Of a stretch of DNA of 64,000 bases, positions 62,535 to 64,000 are shown piece after piece (within the stretch, counting starts at the first letter, position 1; the number at the start of each line of letters is the position of its first letter). The stretch is from assembly GCF_900100015.1 (NCBI RefSeq), contig NZ_FNDD01000017.1:1-64000 (forward strand), written 5' to 3'. A program made the position numbers and the translations under genes. Below the pieces are notes generated by a model. It worked only from the letters and a program-made list of their open reading frames with translations. It did not search any database and was not told the DNA's origin. The stretch is from Vibrio xiamenensis (lineage in GTDB: Bacteria > Pseudomonadota > Gammaproteobacteria > Enterobacterales > Vibrionaceae).

Positions 62535-63485
62535 TCATTCCACTGCGCATTTGAGCAGACACGCAATCAACTGTGTGGTGGTGGCCGGTTCGCCGCTTTG
62601 CTGGCAATAATCGATAACCGGTCCGCAGATGTCATCAATTTCTAGCGGCCTGCCCTTTTCTCTGTCGACCAGCATTGACGTTTTAATCGCATCAAAACCA
62701 TTGATAAGCTCAAACATATCATCGACATCGTGAGACTCTATCGCGACATCGGCCTGTTTGGCTGCTCGCGCGGTTTCAATCATCATTTGATAAGCGGTCT
62801 GTTTGAGCACCGGATCATGTAAAACCTGCTGAGTATTTTTGAGCGTCAGCGCGGTGAGAGGATTTAGCGCGTTGTTGATAATCAATTTTCGCCACAGCGC
62901 ATACTGAATATCATCAAAATTGGTAGTCGGAATGCCCGCCTGATTAAACGCCTCGACCCAAGTATTAAGCTGCTGCTGAGAAAAATCATTGCTGGATGAA
63001 TTTGGCCAAGCGCCGAGTTCAATTTGCGACTCTCCCGCCACTTCAACCACACCTGGCACAATAATATGGCCGCCGATACGCACAGCTAAACCACCTAACG
63101 TTCGCGAGCGCCCTAATTGATCAGCAATTTTGACTTCATTCATCACCCCGTTTTGAATCGATAATACTGGGGTATCGGCACTTTCAAGCCAAGGTGACAT
63201 TTGCGCTAGAAAATCCAACGTCGCGCCACTTTTGGTCGCCAATATAATCAGGTCAAATTGCTCACAGGGAAATTGCTCACTAAGCGTCTCCATACTCATG
63301 GCCTCAACCGCTTGGTGAAAATCGAAGCTCGGATGGATCACTTTAAGCCCATCACGATTTAATGCCTGCAGATGCTCGCCGCGAGCTACAAACACCACGC
63401 GATGCCCGGCACTCACTAACCTCGCCCCGTAATAACAACCGATACCACCCGCCCCTATCATGGCGATATTTAAGCGACTGCTCAT
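62535..63485 (-). CDS. 2-dehydropantoate 2-reductase family protein
   Basis: NADPH-dependent ketopantoate reductase-like enzyme of 316 residues (pantothenate pathway or a related ketoacid). The N-terminal Rossmann loop is MIGAGGIGCYYGARL; the LATKSGATLDFLAQM and SIQNGVMNE segments follow, and the catalytic Lys is in LWRKLIINNALNPLTALT. Members of this family are often paralogs of PanE, so it is not certain that it is the housekeeping enzyme. Confidence 0.85.
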   Translation of the reverse strand: MSSRLNIAMIGAGGIGCYYGARLVSAGHRVVFVARGEHLQALNRDGLKVIHPSFDFHQAVEAMSMETLSEQFPCEQFDLIILATKSGATLDFLAQMSPWLESADTPVLSIQNGVMNEVKIADQLGRSRTLGGLAVRIGGHIIVPGVVEVAGESQIELGAWPNSSSNDFSQQQLNTWVEAFNQAGIPTTNFDDIQYALWRKLIINNALNPLTALTLKNTQQVLHDPVLKQTAYQMMIETARAAKQADVAIESHDVDDMFELINGFDAIKTSMLVDREKGRPLEIDDICGPVIDYCQQSGEPATTTQLIACLLKCAVE

Positions 63486-63553
63486 ATTTACCTCTCCTCC
63501 TTGAATTTTGCAGATGGTTTTAACTTAAAACTCGCGGCTCGCGTTGTCTAGGA

Positions 63554-63581
63554 CAAAAAAAAAAGAGAGCCGAAGCTCTCT
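63554..63581 (-). terminator. Intrinsic terminator of the chemotaxis-receptor gene
   Basis: 7-bp stem AGAGAGC / GCTCTCT with a tetraloop reading TTCG on the minus strand, followed there by ten T. Confidence 0.88.
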
Positions 63582-63623
63582 CATCTTTAAGTTAAGGAAT
63601 ATTAGCGCCAACGCCTAGCATAA

Positions 63624-64000
63624 CTATGCGACCTTAAAGTGCGCCATTTCCTGAGTCAGTTCACTGACCTGAACACGTACCGTCTCGGTCGTGTGGTTGG
63701 AACTGCTTGCCAGTAACGACACATCGTCAATGGTTTGGGTAACATTGAGCATCTGCTGATTGATACGCGAAGTGGCGCTTGATTGCTGCTGCGCCGCTTC
63801 TGTGAGCTCAAACATCTGCTGGTTGAGCAACTCGATTTGCGCAGATGTTGAGGACAATGCGCTCACCGCTTGTTCGGTCAGCTGTGCGCCTTGCTCTGCC
63901 AATTGCAAGCTGTCTTCTATTTCTGTCACGACCGACGAAGTCGCGGTTTGAATCGCTTGTATGATCTGATGAATTTGTGACGTCGACTGGCTGGTTCGGG
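63624..64000 (-). CDS. Methyl-accepting chemotaxis protein, C-terminal part (cut by window edge)
   Basis: The frame is open to the end of the window. The visible 125 residues are the C-terminal half of the cytoplasmic coiled-coil of a receptor: TSQIHQIIQAIQTATSSVVT, LAEQGAQLTEQAVSALSSTS and AAQQQSSATSRINQQMLNVT, with Gln/Glu methylation-type pairs. The hairpin tip that contacts CheA/CheW and the sensor domain lie outside. The ligand cannot be predicted. Confidence 0.9.
   Translation of the reverse strand, partial: RTSQSTSQIHQIIQAIQTATSSVVTEIEDSLQLAEQGAQLTEQAVSALSSTSAQIELLNQQMFELTEAAQQQSSATSRINQQMLNVTQTIDDVSLLASSSNHTTETVRVQVSELTQEMAHFKVA

Overview
The window reads as chromosomal DNA of a marine gammaproteobacterium, most likely a Vibrio. 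This is inferred from protein character, GC content, the NrtR-pncB and mntR-mntH pairings and the tRNA-Gly sequence. A complete formate hydrogenlyase (FHL) locus together with complete selenocysteine machinery is rare in Vibrio and points to the hydrogen-evolving V. tritonius/V. porteresiae group. That last step is inference; no search was run.

Layout. 1-0.9 kb: 3' end of an IS4-type transposase and a small YgjV-like membrane protein. 0.9-3.3 kb: glpF-glpK (minus strand). 3.8-6.6 kb: a GNAT acetyltransferase, a fatty-acid desaturase with a candidate FabR operator, and an unknown helical protein. 7-10.7 kb: a lipoprotein GH3 glycosidase divergent from an AraC-type regulator. 10.7-17.6 kb: a small secreted Cys-rich protein, mntH-mntR, an unknown permease, the NrtR regulator divergent from pncB, and a LysE exporter. 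17.7-21.4 kb: choline-sulfate genes betC-choX divergent from a LysR regulator. 21.3-23.9 kb: a 2.5-kb islet bounded by perfect 66-bp direct repeats copied from the 3' end of that lysR gene. It carries three genes: a PspA-like membrane coiled-coil protein, a 57-residue membrane protein and a TAXI-type periplasmic binding protein.

24.4-54.6 kb is one functional block for formate-dependent hydrogen production. It contains tRNA-Sec, selA-selB, the convergent fdhD-rhodanese-selD cluster, the sigma-54 activator fhlA, hydN-fdhF (FdhF has an in-frame UGA at codon 140 followed by a SECIS hairpin), the hydrogenase operon hyfABCD-hyfGHI-hycH-hycI, and maturation genes hypAB divergent from hupE-hypFCDE. 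The Sec genes supply the selenocysteine of FdhF, FdhD activates it, electrons pass through the HydN/HyfA ferredoxins to the [NiFe] enzyme HyfG/HyfI on a membrane arm of HyfB, C and D, and HypA-F, HupE and HycI supply nickel, build the active site and process the large subunit. Sigma-54 type promoters and a shared upstream motif (TTCGTCATT..TGTCG) sit in front of hydN, hyfA and hypA/hupE, which suggests one FhlA regulon. The membrane arm (B, C, D, but no HyfE or HyfF in the operon) is intermediate between E. coli Hyc and Hyf.

54.7-64 kb: a metallophosphoesterase, a 5'-nucleotidase-type lipoprotein behind a PurR-like box, a YibE/F membrane protein, a zinc alcohol dehydrogenase divergent from an aldo/keto reductase, a gene remnant, tRNA-Gly, a PanE-type ketopantoate reductase, and the C-terminal end of a chemotaxis receptor cut by the window edge.

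The most novel-looking items are the repeat-bounded islet with its three-gene operon, the shared FHL control motif, the HycI N-terminal extension, a 40-codon ORF overlapping the hyfG start, the triple-rhodanese gene inside the fdhD-selD cluster, and a tRNA-Sec with an irregular acceptor stem.
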